This document shows, piece after piece, positions 17,033 through 25,796 of a stretch of 64,000 nt of DNA. The stretch is from Gemmatimonadota bacterium (lineage in GTDB: Bacteria; JBHIER01; G020348925), in the NCBI GenBank assembly GCA_020348925.1, contig CP070758.1:3443880-3507879 (forward strand), read 5' to 3'. The position numbers and the translations under genes are program-made. The stretch's first letter is position 1. Each line of letters starts with the position of its first letter. The notes under the pieces are model-generated. The model had not been told where the DNA came from, did not search any database, and saw only the letters and a program-made list of their open reading frames with translations.

Positions 17033-18781
17033 ATGTTATCACATCTGTTCAGCCCTTTTCGGTTACACGATTCCAAGAGGCACTTTCCGAAACACGATCC
17101 GCAACACTCCGCTGGAACATTATGTATTCTCTTCATCGCCGTCATCAGCGGATTGGGCTCCCCCAATCTCTGCAACTCCTTGCAAGAGAATCCTGAAGCA
17201 GAACGTCTCTTCGTGCAGGCTATGGCCGATTATCAAAGGGGGAAATTTCGTTCGGCCCAGGAACGATTGGAACAAATCCTAACTCTTCCACATAATCAGA
17301 GATACTCAAGTGCTCTCCTGCTGTTGGGCAAAACCCATTACAAGCTTCATGCTTTCGATGTAGCCATCATGAGTGCAGAGAGACTTCTGCGAGAATTTCC
17401 GACGTCAACGTATATGGACGACGGTCACTATCTTCTGGGGAACTGCCATGAGGGCCAGGGTGACTACGCTCGAGCAGCCGAGGAATATTTGATCACCATC
17501 GAAGTCGGCAGCGATTCAAGGCTCGTGGAACAAGCCCGGTCGCGACTCATAACCCTCATCGCCGAAGAATTAACTTCCGGGGAGATTGAACGTCTCCATC
17601 GCAGATATCCGGACAGCACTCTTCTGGCTGAAGGGGCGACGCCCAAGCTCTCCCGACTCACAATCGGTGTTCTCGCTCCACTCACCGGCGATTTTTCGGA
17701 CGCGGGGCAGGAAATGGTTCAGGGAATCAGACTTGCCGTCCGGTACTCGAACCTGACGAACGTAGATCTCGTCATTGAAGATTCGGCCGGCGATCCCATT
17801 CAGGCCGTGATCGCGACGCAACAACTCACGAATCAGGAATCCGTCCAGGCCATAATCGGTCCTGTGCGGAGCGAAACGACTGTGGGTGCAGCGGCTGTGG
17901 CCAATTGTCAGGCCGTTCCCTTAATCACCCCGACGGCGGCAGAAACGGGAATTGCCGACATCGGTTCCTACATCTTTCAACTCCATGTCACGCCCTCCAT
18001 CCAGGGGGCAGCTGTGGCCGAGTATGCTATAGAACACCTTGGGCTGAGACGATTTGCCGTACTGGCGGTGTCAGACCCATATGGCAAGGACCTGGCTACA
18101 GGCTTTGTCCTGAAAACCGAACAACTGGGCGGAACCGTCCTCAGCCACGAATGGTACTACGAGGGGGCAACGGATTTCGGGCCTCAATTGAACCACATCC
18201 GGGACGCCGGGCTGGACCTTGAGCAGGCCGACTCTTCGGCCTGGGAGTGGAAACTCTTCCAACTGAAAACGAGCGGCCTCATCGACACCACCGCTGAAGA
18301 GCTCTTTCCTCCTGTGGACAGTATCGACGGATTTTTCCTGGCCGCCTACCCCGAGGACATTCCACTTCTCGCTTCACAGATCGCCTATCAAAAGATCCGC
18401 ACCCAGTTGCTGGGCGGAAGCAGCTGGAATTCGGATGAGGTGCTCCGTAACGGCGGACAGTACGTTGAAGGGGCAATCTTCGCCGCCGATTTCTTCGAGG
18501 GAAACCTCTCCGAGGATTATCTCACATTTGTGGACAGATATCGACAACGCTATGGGCAAACATCCACAAAGGTGGCTGCCCTGAGCTATGATGCTGCGAT
18601 GTTGCTCCTGGACAACTTCAGCCGAGGATCGAAATCTCGCAAGAAATTGCGTGACCTCTTGGCGGAAACCCGGAATGCCCGAGGGACCACCGGAATTATC
18701 ACCTTTCCCGCCGGGAAACGATCCAACACGCACGTCGTCTTTCTCACCATACGGAATGGTGAAATCGCCGAAATACAATAG
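17033..18781 (+). CDS. TPR plus periplasmic-binding fold protein (LpoA/LivK-like)
   Basis: 582 residues. A hydrophobic export segment (about 28-42, GTLCILFIAVISGL) precedes TPR units (about 55-170, with YQRGKFRSA, TSTYMDDGHYLLGNC and GDYARAAEEY). Residues about 208-580 form a type I periplasmic-binding domain beginning IGVLAPLTGDFSDAGQEMVQGIRLA, with IIGPVRSETT and FAVLAVSDPYGKDLA as in branched-chain amino-acid binding proteins. The TPR-PBP order recalls LpoA, the outer-membrane activator of penicillin-binding protein 1A. Solute sensing is the alternative, as no ABC transporter genes are adjacent. No ribosome site is obvious and the N-terminus is uncertain. Confidence 0.8.
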   Translation: MLSHLFSPFRLHDSKRHFPKHDPQHSAGTLCILFIAVISGLGSPNLCNSLQENPEAERLFVQAMADYQRGKFRSAQERLEQILTLPHNQRYSSALLLLGKTHYKLHAFDVAIMSAERLLREFPTSTYMDDGHYLLGNCHEGQGDYARAAEEYLITIEVGSDSRLVEQARSRLITLIAEELTSGEIERLHRRYPDSTLLAEGATPKLSRLTIGVLAPLTGDFSDAGQEMVQGIRLAVRYSNLTNVDLVIEDSAGDPIQAVIATQQLTNQESVQAIIGPVRSETTVGAAAVANCQAVPLITPTAAETGIADIGSYIFQLHVTPSIQGAAVAEYAIEHLGLRRFAVLAVSDPYGKDLATGFVLKTEQLGGTVLSHEWYYEGATDFGPQLNHIRDAGLDLEQADSSAWEWKLFQLKTSGLIDTTAEELFPPVDSIDGFFLAAYPEDIPLLASQIAYQKIRTQLLGGSSWNSDEVLRNGGQYVEGAIFAADFFEGNLSEDYLTFVDRYRQRYGQTSTKVAALSYDAAMLLLDNFSRGSKSRKKLRDLLAETRNARGTTGIITFPAGKRSNTHVVFLTIRNGEIAEIQ

Positions 18782-18831
18782 CCATATCATTAAATTCGCA
18801 CAGTAACAAGAAAGGACGCTCGGGAAAACTC

Positions 18832-19659
18832 ATGACCGTTGATGACAAAATTGAAACGTTGAGGGAGATTTTAAGAGACATGGATAGCCTCCTCGTCGCT
18901 TTTTCAGGAGGTGTGGACAGTACGTTTTTACTGAAAATGGCTCATGATTGTTTGGGCGATAAGGTCATTGCCGTAACCGCGGACTCGGAGACGTACTCTT
19001 CCGAAGAGCTCAAAGAAGCGAAGGCATTCGCAAAATCGTTGGGAGTGCGTCATTTGACCTTCGACTCTCATGAGTTGCATGTCGAGGGCTTCCGGGACAA
19101 TACGCCTCTGAGATGTTACTACTGTAAGGGAGAGCTCTTTTCCCAACTGCAAGAGATCGCGCGGCAGGAAAACAGAACATGGGTCGCCGACGGCACGAAC
19201 GTCGATGACACAGGTGACTATCGACCAGGCATGAAGGCCGCCCAGGAGTTAGGAATTCGGAGCCCCCTCAAGGAGGCAGAGTTGACCAAGGACGACATCC
19301 GACAGCTCTCCAAGAAAATGGGGTTGGCAACCTGGGACAAACCGGCCCTTGCCTGCTATGCATCTCGCTTCCCCTACGGAACTGAAATCACGCCTGAAGG
19401 TCTTCGACAGGTCGGGAGGGCGGAAACTTTTTTGAGACGCCAGGGCATGAGAACCGTCCGAGTGAGACATCACGGCCACATAGCCAGGATTGAAGTCGGC
19501 GGTGCGGAGATGAGCAGGTTTTTCGATCAGCATTTCCGGGCAAAGGTTATCGGGGAACTGAAACGACTCGGGTATGTGTACATCGCCCTTGATCTGGAGG
19601 GGTACCGCACCGGGAGCATGAACGAAGTGCTGAACATGGAGACCGACGATGGCCACTGA
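18832..19659 (+). CDS. larE: LarE-type ATP-dependent sulfur transferase
   Basis: 275 residues of the PP-loop superfamily: SGGVDS at 25-30 binds ATP, CYYCK at 95-99, and WDKPALACYASRFPYG contains Cys175, matching the sacrificial cysteine Cys176 of Lactiplantibacillus LarE. LarE activates the carboxylates of the nicotinate-derived nickel-pincer precursor as AMP esters and inserts sulfur. No larB or larC is visible here, so it may serve another locus or another sulfur-insertion reaction. It overlaps the next gene by 11 bases. Confidence 0.88.
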   Translation: MTVDDKIETLREILRDMDSLLVAFSGGVDSTFLLKMAHDCLGDKVIAVTADSETYSSEELKEAKAFAKSLGVRHLTFDSHELHVEGFRDNTPLRCYYCKGELFSQLQEIARQENRTWVADGTNVDDTGDYRPGMKAAQELGIRSPLKEAELTKDDIRQLSKKMGLATWDKPALACYASRFPYGTEITPEGLRQVGRAETFLRRQGMRTVRVRHHGHIARIEVGGAEMSRFFDQHFRAKVIGELKRLGYVYIALDLEGYRTGSMNEVLNMETDDGH

Positions 19660-19993
19660 GACACACGAACACCGAGAACGGCACAACAAACCCTCTGCTT
19701 CCGGGCGAGAGGATCTCCTGGATAGGCTGGCTCGAAAGATCGTCGATCGGGGCCTTTCAGCTCCGGCCGTCATCTTTCTCGAATCGACGAAACCCCTCAA
19801 TTTCGTGGGTTGCCAAGCTCTCAATTTTCTCGAACCTATGGTCCAAAGTGTGTTCAGTATCAAAAGCTACAACGAGTTTACACAACTTATGGAAAACAGA
19901 TCCAATATCGAGAACCTCATTCTCAAGATTGAGGAACTTGAAGAAGAACGAACGCAAGAGAGGAAAAGTAAAGTATCCTCCCCAGATGCCTGA
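19649..19993 (+). CDS. small conserved protein, unknown function
   Basis: 114 residues; its ATG overlaps the 3' end of larE, so the two are translationally coupled. The core LLDRLARKIVDRGLSAPAVIF, shortened to LARKIVDRGLSAPAVIFLES, then KPLNFVGCQALNFLEPMV resembles small conserved proteins of many uncultured bacteria in which a 'GL.APA..FLE...PL.F.G.QAL' motif recurs. The C-terminus is a charged helix (NIENLILKIEELEEERTQE). No enzyme motif or full membrane helix. The role is unknown. Confidence 0.72.
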   Translation: MATETHEHRERHNKPSASGREDLLDRLARKIVDRGLSAPAVIFLESTKPLNFVGCQALNFLEPMVQSVFSIKSYNEFTQLMENRSNIENLILKIEELEEERTQERKSKVSSPDA

Positions 19994-20035
19994 CATTTGA
20001 ACCGCCGGACTCTTGAAAAACAAAGGAATACCTCA

Positions 20036-21784
20036 ATGACGTGGAAACAAGCGGCACTGTTGATAGGTATTGTTGTTACGCATGTGCTCCCCGCGGCGGC
20101 TGGCGAAAGTCCCTGGCCGATGTTCCGGCATGACCGAAGCCACACCGGCCGGACCCCATACAGCGGCCCTGCGACGCCCACTCTCAAATGGATCTTCTCA
20201 GCACACGATGGCATAGCCTCCTCGCCGACAATCGGTCAAGACGGCACCATCTATATCGGGGCCGGCTGGAATTTCCGAGGGGTGACCGACTCAAGTCTCT
20301 ACGCCATTCATCCTGACGGAAGCTTGAAGTGGCGTTTCAAGGTAACGAACGGAATTTTTTCATCACCGGCCATCGGCCCGGACGGGACCCTCTACGTCGG
20401 TTCACTCGACAGACATCTCTACGCCATCGAAGACTCCGTCACGTACGGGAAATTGCGATGGAAAACGCACCTCAATCATTGGATCTATTCATCCCCGGCT
20501 CTCGGTCCTGATGGAACCATATACGTGGGGAGCATCGATTTTCACGTCTATGCTCTTCATCCTCATGGTGCCGTGAAGTGGAACTACTTGACCGATTGGT
20601 GCGTCTTTTCCTCGCCCGCCATCGGTCCGGATGGAGAGATCTATATCGGCTCCAAGGACCACCATCTGTATGCCTTTGAGGATTCCCTGACATACGCTAA
20701 CGTCAGGTGGCAGTATGCTACCGGTCAGTTCTACGACGGTCATCTTGTGGACTCCTCGCCGGCCATCGGCCCGGACGGAACCCTCTACGTCGGAACAGAC
20801 CCCTACGGGGCACACGGACAAACCCCGGTGCCGGTGCGCTCCGTGTTCTTTGCCGTCAATCCCAACGGTACTCTCAAATGGGTTTTCCCTATGGACGACG
20901 GTGCCGAGTCATCACCGGCCCTTGGACCGGACGGGACAATCTACATCGGCTCATATGACGGCCATCTCTATGCCATTCGCGATGAGGGCAACAGAGGAGC
21001 CTTACAATGGAAATTTTCGACCGGCGGCTGGATCGACGGCTGCCCGACCGTGGACGGCTGCGGTGTGATCTACGTTGGCTCGCGGGATTCGACAGTGTAC
21101 GCCATCAATCCTGACGGAACCCTCAGATGGAGTTTTTCGACGGGTGGCGAAATCGAATCCTCGCCCACCATCGACGACAGGGGGATCCTCTACATCGCCT
21201 CCTTCGACGGAAATCTCTACGCCCTCGGGACCGGCGGACCTGATGTGGGTGTTGCTTCCATTGATCTTCCCGAAAAAATAGAAATAAGCACGGCACTCAC
21301 CCCTGCGGCCACGGTCACGAATTATCGCTCTGATCCTCGAAGCTTCACCGTATCATGTCGTATTGACTCCAGCGGCCGCAGAATATATGCAGATACGGTG
21401 CGTGTCCGTGATCTGGCTGAAGGGGCATCGCAACTGGTAGCCTTCGCGCCACGGACAGTGGGGCCCGATCCGGAGACCTTCTATAATGTCACCGTCATCA
21501 CCTCCCTTTCCGGTGACGGGAATTGGTACAACGACACCCTTTCGACCCAGATTGAGACAACAGAGGTCATCAGAGGTGACGTGAATGGGGACAAACAGAT
21601 CGACGGTCTCGATGCGGTTCTGGCCGTGAACATACTCTTAAAGAGACACGCGCCGACCCTCTTGGAGTTTCGGGCTGCCGACTGCAACGGGCCGGCAGGA
21701 AGCTGTGCGGGCGATGGTGTCATCAATATCCTGGATACAGTCAAGATTGTGAGACTGCTTTTGGGAGTGGAGGAGTGCCCTTGA
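20036..21784 (+). CDS. secreted PQQ-like beta-propeller with dockerin
   Basis: 582 residues from this ATG, which has AAAGGAA before it (an in-frame TTG at 19997 is less likely). Signal peptide QAALLIGIVVTHVLPAAAG. Eight blades follow, each marked by SSP(A/T)(I/L)GPDGT(I/L)Y(V/I)G or a close variant, as in PQQ-type propellers; no catalytic dehydrogenase residues are evident, so a binding or structural role is likely. An Ig-like segment (AATVTNYRSDPRSFTVSC) leads to a C-terminal dockerin pair: GDVNGDKQIDGLDAVLAVNILL and, with an insertion CNGPAGSCAGDG, VINILDTVKIVRLLLG. The same insertion style occurs in the deiminase at 30609-32327. Its end overlaps the CDF gene by 10 bases. Confidence 0.88.
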   Translation: MTWKQAALLIGIVVTHVLPAAAGESPWPMFRHDRSHTGRTPYSGPATPTLKWIFSAHDGIASSPTIGQDGTIYIGAGWNFRGVTDSSLYAIHPDGSLKWRFKVTNGIFSSPAIGPDGTLYVGSLDRHLYAIEDSVTYGKLRWKTHLNHWIYSSPALGPDGTIYVGSIDFHVYALHPHGAVKWNYLTDWCVFSSPAIGPDGEIYIGSKDHHLYAFEDSLTYANVRWQYATGQFYDGHLVDSSPAIGPDGTLYVGTDPYGAHGQTPVPVRSVFFAVNPNGTLKWVFPMDDGAESSPALGPDGTIYIGSYDGHLYAIRDEGNRGALQWKFSTGGWIDGCPTVDGCGVIYVGSRDSTVYAINPDGTLRWSFSTGGEIESSPTIDDRGILYIASFDGNLYALGTGGPDVGVASIDLPEKIEISTALTPAATVTNYRSDPRSFTVSCRIDSSGRRIYADTVRVRDLAEGASQLVAFAPRTVGPDPETFYNVTVITSLSGDGNWYNDTLSTQIETTEVIRGDVNGDKQIDGLDAVLAVNILLKRHAPTLLEFRAADCNGPAGSCAGDGVINILDTVKIVRLLLGVEECP

Positions 21785-22692
21785 GTCCTTTCACCGAACA
21801 TCTCTTCGCATACCGGGCTGTCCAGAAGCGGAAGCTCATTCTGTCGCTTTCCATCACGTTGATGGTCATGATCGTCGAGCTCATCGGTGGTTTCTTGACC
21901 AACAGCATTGCCTTGATCAGCGATGCGGGACATATGTTCACCCACTCTTTCGCAATCGGAATAAGTCTCATTGCCATTCTCATCGCCCGAAAACCTCCCT
22001 GCCATCATCGAACGTTCGGACTGTACCGCGCAGAAATACTGGCCGCATTCATCAACGGTCTTTTTCTCATTCTTGTTGTGGGTGTCATACTCTATGAAGC
22101 GGTTCAGCGAATTATACATCCGGAGGAAATTCTTGCGCTCCACATGCTACTGATAGCTCTTATTGGGCTCGTAACGAATGGAGCAAGTATTTTCATCCTC
22201 CACGGCAGCCACAAAGATGATCTCAATGTCCGCAGTGTCTTCTATCACATGATTGCGGACGCAGCGTCATCCGTGGGGATCGTCATTGCCGCGATCGTCA
22301 TTTCGTACACCGGTTGGAATATACTCGATCCTCTCGTCAGTTTTGGGATATCAGGTGTCATCGCCTACTGGGCCTTCGGCATATTGAAAGAATCGGCGCG
22401 AATCCTCCTGGAGATGGCTCCTGCTGGCTTAAATACAGACACCATCAGTGAAGATTTAAAGGTCAGCTTCCCTGAGATCAAAGAACTTCACAGTGTTCAC
22501 CTCTGGACCATTACTCCGGACATTCTCGTTTTTTCAGCTCATATAGAATTCAAGAGTTCTCAAGAGACCGGTCTCTCCTCGAAAATACTCCTATCGAAAA
22601 TAAACAGACACCTGTTCGAAACATACGGGATAAAAGAATCAACGCTCCAGACAGTCACCGAAACTGAGCCTCAGCTCTGTATTTCCGATTGA
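21775..22692 (+). CDS. cation diffusion facilitator (CzcD/ZitB type)
   Basis: 305 residues, six predicted membrane helices and a cytoplasmic C-terminal domain. Family motifs: LISDAGHMFTH in TM2 and YHMIADAASSVGIV in TM5, the paired metal site of CDF proton/metal antiporters. The TM2 motif has H-x-x-x-H-like spacing (GHMFTH) where many members have Asp, which may tune selectivity. The C-terminal part HSVHLWTITPD matches the metal-sensing domain. It likely exports Zn2+ or a similar divalent ion. Start is GTG at 21775 or TTG at 21781, both overlapping or abutting the previous stop. Confidence 0.85.
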   Translation: MPLSPFTEHLFAYRAVQKRKLILSLSITLMVMIVELIGGFLTNSIALISDAGHMFTHSFAIGISLIAILIARKPPCHHRTFGLYRAEILAAFINGLFLILVVGVILYEAVQRIIHPEEILALHMLLIALIGLVTNGASIFILHGSHKDDLNVRSVFYHMIADAASSVGIVIAAIVISYTGWNILDPLVSFGISGVIAYWAFGILKESARILLEMAPAGLNTDTISEDLKVSFPEIKELHSVHLWTITPDILVFSAHIEFKSSQETGLSSKILLSKINRHLFETYGIKESTLQTVTETEPQLCISD

Positions 22693-22844
22693 CGTTGTGT
22701 GTCAAGTCCAATGCACTGTTGAAGTGCTCGGGATACATATGAGGGTCTTTTTATTGGCGTCATCCATTAAAGAATAACCGCACACCCTCAAGGTATCATC
22801 TCCACACCCAAGGGAATTCTCGAAAATGCAATTGTAAAAAAAGC

Positions 22845-22873
22845 TTGACAGCGAATCCTGATAGTACTATTCT
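22845..22873 (+). promoter_or_regulatory. sigma-70-like promoter in gene-free stretch
   Basis: TTGACA, 17 bases, TATTCT. The gap 22693-23146 (454 bases) holds no open frame I would call. This promoter would give a leader of about 265 bases before the remnant gene at 23147, or could drive an unrecognised small RNA. Confidence 0.55.
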
Positions 22874-23146
22874 TGAATAGAAGAAAACATCCCATAACTT
22901 CCCATATACCAGGAAGCTCTTTAACTGGAACTTTCGGAAATCCATTGCGCAAAGTCTGCGAACATATGGCGTAAATGTGAGACCTTTACAGTTAAAATCA
23001 TGGTATTCATAAAGAATGCTTCCGGTGAAACTAATTATTTTCTTTCAAAAATTGAATTTTGCCTGTTGAGGGAACAATGTTTCAACGTAAAATGTGAGAA
23101 GGGAGTGACGAACGTGAACGGTCACCACATTCTCTGGGAATGAAAG

Positions 23147-23552
23147 ATGTTGCTGATTTTATGCCTCTCTATTATTGCAGTCTTTTTGGTTGCAATGACC
23201 ACTTCTGAAGGTCTGGCTCAAACTGAGGCTGCACTTTCATACTCAGAATTTCTCCTTATGCCGGGCCAATGGAATGGGACAGGCCTTCGTGGCCTTGAGC
23301 GATCAAGAATCTCCTTATTACAATCCAGCGGGCTTGGGATTGTTTGCTCTCGACCATTACGGATCCTTGACATTCTTTCCTGTAAAGGTCAATTGGTTGC
23401 CCGCTTTTGCCAGTGATTTCAAGTTACATCACTGGGCGGTAAATGTTGGATACAATCTCAGACATACAAAGTTTCGTCTGTCTGTGAGCATAGGTTTAGG
23501 GTACTATCACATCACAATGGATTGTGGAGAACAAGTGGCTTATGATGGGTGA
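23147..23552 (+). pseudogene. decayed PorV/UPF0164-type barrel gene
   Basis: The first frame (from ATG 23147) encodes a signal peptide (LLILCLSIIAVFLVA) and YSEFLLMPGQW. The family signature then continues in another frame from about 23274: MGQAFVALSDQESPYYNPAGLGLFA, shortened to YYNPAGLGLFA, ending at 23552. So a 1- or 2-base indel near 23270-23274 breaks the gene, and the downstream part covers only about 90 residues of a barrel normally near 300. It is most likely a remnant. Confidence 0.72.
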
Positions 23553-23559
23553 GGGAGAG

Positions 23560-23700
23560 ATGAGGCGCAATGACAAACAACCCACAAAAGAGACTTTTTC
23601 TATGGTTCGAGATTCGAATTTGCCTTCAATGGAAAAGGATCGTCGATTGCTTGTAATAATAAAAGAGTTGGTGAATGATTATTTAAACTTGGAGGGTTAG
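23560..23700 (+). CDS. micro-ORF 1, paralogous to its neighbour
   Basis: 46 codons, ATG preceded by GAGGGAGAG, starting 8 bases after the stop of the PorV remnant (an internal ATG at 23602 is the alternative start). The C-terminal half, EKDRRLLVIIKELVNDYLNLEG, trimmed to RRLLVIIKELVNDYLN, aligns with KRFLELLEELIREYLN of the next ORF. An amphipathic helix is likely. No known family. Confidence 0.45.
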   Translation: MRRNDKQPTKETFSMVRDSNLPSMEKDRRLLVIIKELVNDYLNLEG

Positions 23701-23723
23701 GTGGATTTCAAAAAGGAGGGGAT

Positions 23724-23912
23724 ATGCCGTGTTCATTTTGGAACGACAAAAAGGGAGAAAAGGTTATTACTTGCCAATATTGCACTTACAGCCCTACAAA
23801 GGCACACGAAAAAAGATTTCTGGAATTGTTGGAGGAGTTAATCCGTGAATATTTGAACTCTAAAAAATCAGGAGGGGGGGCAGCACGACCACCCGAAGGA
23901 GGTGATGAGTAG
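23724..23912 (+). CDS. micro-ORF 2, Cys-containing small protein
   Basis: 62 residues, with a very strong ribosome site (AAAGGAGGGG) just before the ATG. The N-terminal part has CSF...CQYCTY, a possible small metal-binding knuckle, followed by the helix KRFLELLEELIREYLN shared with micro-ORF 1 and a Gly/Pro-rich tail. Function unknown; the strong ribosome site is the best evidence of expression. Confidence 0.55.
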   Translation: MPCSFWNDKKGEKVITCQYCTYSPTKAHEKRFLELLEELIREYLNSKKSGGGAARPPEGGDE

Positions 23913-23964
23913 TTAAAAAGTGGATTCCCCTGTAATTTATCACCCGTAACAAAGGAGTGATGAT

Positions 23965-24231
23965 ATGTCGCACGAGCTCACCCCGGAGGATCGTCGACGC
24001 ATTTATGAAGAGGAAAAAACGCGATCAGAAGCTCAGGACCTCGTCAAACAACAAAAAAAGAAATTTCCTTTTGTTCGGTACATCTTTTTTGGTATCATCT
24101 TCTCTATTGTTATTGCTGCTGTATCTAATAACCCGGCTCATTCCCCTTACATATTCGTCGCCTGGTTGATCCTTTTTCCTCTTGTATGGCGATATAACAA
24201 ACGACATCTCGCTAAAAAGGGCCTCAGCTGA
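23965..24231 (+). CDS. small membrane protein
   Basis: 88 residues; AAAGGAG lies 8 bases before ATG. An N-terminal charged helix (LTPEDRRRIYEEEKTRSEAQ) is followed by two hydrophobic segments (about 37-53 and 58-74) and a basic end (RYNKRHLAKKG). Small proteins with a 'RR.IYEEEK.R' start and membrane hairpin are common in bacterial genomes but uncharacterised. Followed by a good intrinsic terminator. Confidence 0.65.
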   Translation: MSHELTPEDRRRIYEEEKTRSEAQDLVKQQKKKFPFVRYIFFGIIFSIVIAAVSNNPAHSPYIFVAWLILFPLVWRYNKRHLAKKGLS

Positions 24232-24283
24232 GCATATAAATGCTCTTCGTTAGATCTACAATTATTTCTCCCGAGCTGAAGCA

Positions 24284-24330
24284 AAGAGGGGCGCTGTGCT
24301 ACATATTAGCGCCCCCTCTTCTTTTTATTC
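24284..24330 (+). terminator. intrinsic terminator
   Basis: AAGAGGGGCGCT and AGCGCCCCCTCTT pair over 12 bp with one bulged C around a 12-base loop, followed by CTTTTTATT. It ends the small-membrane-protein transcript. Confidence 0.8.
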
Positions 24331-24731
24331 TACCTCCCTGGTTCAATATATTAAATCATTTGAAATACTCTTTTAAAAGTCATTTTCACGCTTTTTAAAA
24401 ATCCCTAAAACCATTTACAATTCTCCTCTATTTTCCCGCATTTTCCTTAAAATACCATATATTCTCTATCGTTTTGTACTTTATTATCTTATGTTTATTC
24501 CTCTATTCCTTAAACCATCCACCCCCCCTTAAACAATTCTTCGCAATGATCGGATTAAGAATAACACTCGCTCTATCGCTGTCTGAAACGATGATGTCAA
24601 ATTTTAATATTAATTAATAAAATTTATGTGAAACATAAAATATTCATTGACATATTTAAAATAATTCTCTATATTATTTTCCACGACGAGTTCAGGAATA
24701 GAGGTCGCACTTCATAATTTTTGAGGTTCCT
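24331..24731. other. AT/pyrimidine-rich gap
   Basis: About 400 bases without a gene, clearly AT-richer than the surrounding sequence and strongly T/C biased on the plus strand up to about 24540. It contains the promoter at 24647-24675. No repeat or RNA structure is evident. Confidence 0.4.
24647..24675 (+). promoter_or_regulatory. sigma-70-like promoter for XRE gene
   Basis: Perfect -35 TTGACA, 17 bases, TATATT, within very AT-rich DNA. Transcription from about 24682 gives a leader of ~50 bases before the ATG at 24732. Confidence 0.75.
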
Positions 24732-24944
24732 ATGGCCATAGAAATTCGACTCGATATGATGCTGGCGAAGCGGAAGATGCCTCTGACGGAATTATCGAAC
24801 AGAATCGGCATTTCGATGACGAACCTTTCGTTGCTTAAAACCGGCAAAGTGAAGGGAATCCGATTCAGCACCCTCGAGGCAATCTGCCGGGAGCTGGACT
24901 GTCAGCCCGGTGACATACTCGAATACATTCCCGATTACGTCTAA
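24732..24944 (+). CDS. XRE-type small DNA-binding regulator (YozG-like)
   Basis: 70 residues, essentially one helix-turn-helix domain: LDMMLAKRKMPLTELSNRIGIS, trimmed to LTELSNRIGISMTNLSLL for the recognition region, then FSTLEAICRELDCQPGDILEY. This is the Cro/C1 (XRE) subtype seen in YozG-like regulators, which usually sit beside a membrane-protein gene and autoregulate. The next gene (54 bases on) encodes such a membrane protein, and the strong promoter lies immediately upstream. Confidence 0.85.
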   Translation: MAIEIRLDMMLAKRKMPLTELSNRIGISMTNLSLLKTGKVKGIRFSTLEAICRELDCQPGDILEYIPDYV

Positions 24945-24997
24945 CGACATGATTATTGCTTTAAGAATAATTCTTTGAGGCTGAGGAGATCAAAGAC

Positions 24998-25600
24998 ATG
25001 AGCGGCAGAAAATATTCAGTAGCAGGCTGGCTGGCCATAGCAGGCGCTTTTCTATTTCCCATGGCATTTTTCATCGGTATCATCCACGATATCATTGCCA
25101 AATCACAATTCCACTATCATGGGCCCAATTTTGGCCCCAGCGACATGCTCTTTATCCTCTTTACCGGGATTTCAGCGTACACGCTGAGCGTGTTCCGAGA
25201 CCTCCTCAATGAACGCTACAACACCCATGAGCTCGACATGGTCATCAATATTGCCATAGGGTGGATTATCGTTTTTCAGGTATTCAGTCTGTGCCTCAAA
25301 GGCATTTTCATGACACTCTGGCCGGTCTCGAAAGAGAGTATGACTATCACCTACCTCTGCTTCATGGCTGTGGCAATGGTGATCATAGGTATTGTGGACA
25401 TTCTGATCGCCGTCAAACTGCTTAAAGTTGGCACCGGTCACAACGAACTGTTGAAGGCGTATGCTTACATTAATCTTGTTGCAGGAGCTTTGGAGGTGTC
25501 CGTCTTTCTATCACCCTTGGCAATAATTCTGGTTCCGGTATCAAGTGTCACCCTCGGCATGATCCTCCTGCGGGAGAAAGAGGGCGTGGAATTTGTTTGA
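24998..25600 (+). CDS. multi-pass membrane protein paired with XRE regulator
   Basis: 200 residues with about five hydrophobic segments (about 10-30, 48-66, 82-105, 120-145, 155-190). YozG-type regulators are often paired with DUF2975 membrane proteins. This one has a similar size and topology, but I see no signature that proves membership. Function unknown. Confidence 0.65.
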   Translation: MSGRKYSVAGWLAIAGAFLFPMAFFIGIIHDIIAKSQFHYHGPNFGPSDMLFILFTGISAYTLSVFRDLLNERYNTHELDMVINIAIGWIIVFQVFSLCLKGIFMTLWPVSKESMTITYLCFMAVAMVIIGIVDILIAVKLLKVGTGHNELLKAYAYINLVAGALEVSVFLSPLAIILVPVSSVTLGMILLREKEGVEFV

Positions 25601-25796
25601 TATAGTCACCCTTAATAACAAACGAAATCATATTCATTCACCGTCAAGCAGTCTGTAGAATTACTGGCCTACATAGTATTACGAATGCATATGGTGCCCA
25701 CAGCCTTGTCTTGCGATGCCTCAGACACTCAACCTTGGAATTGAATCTTTTGTCACCGAAAAGGGACCAATACATAGTGGTCAGGACAACGTGAAA

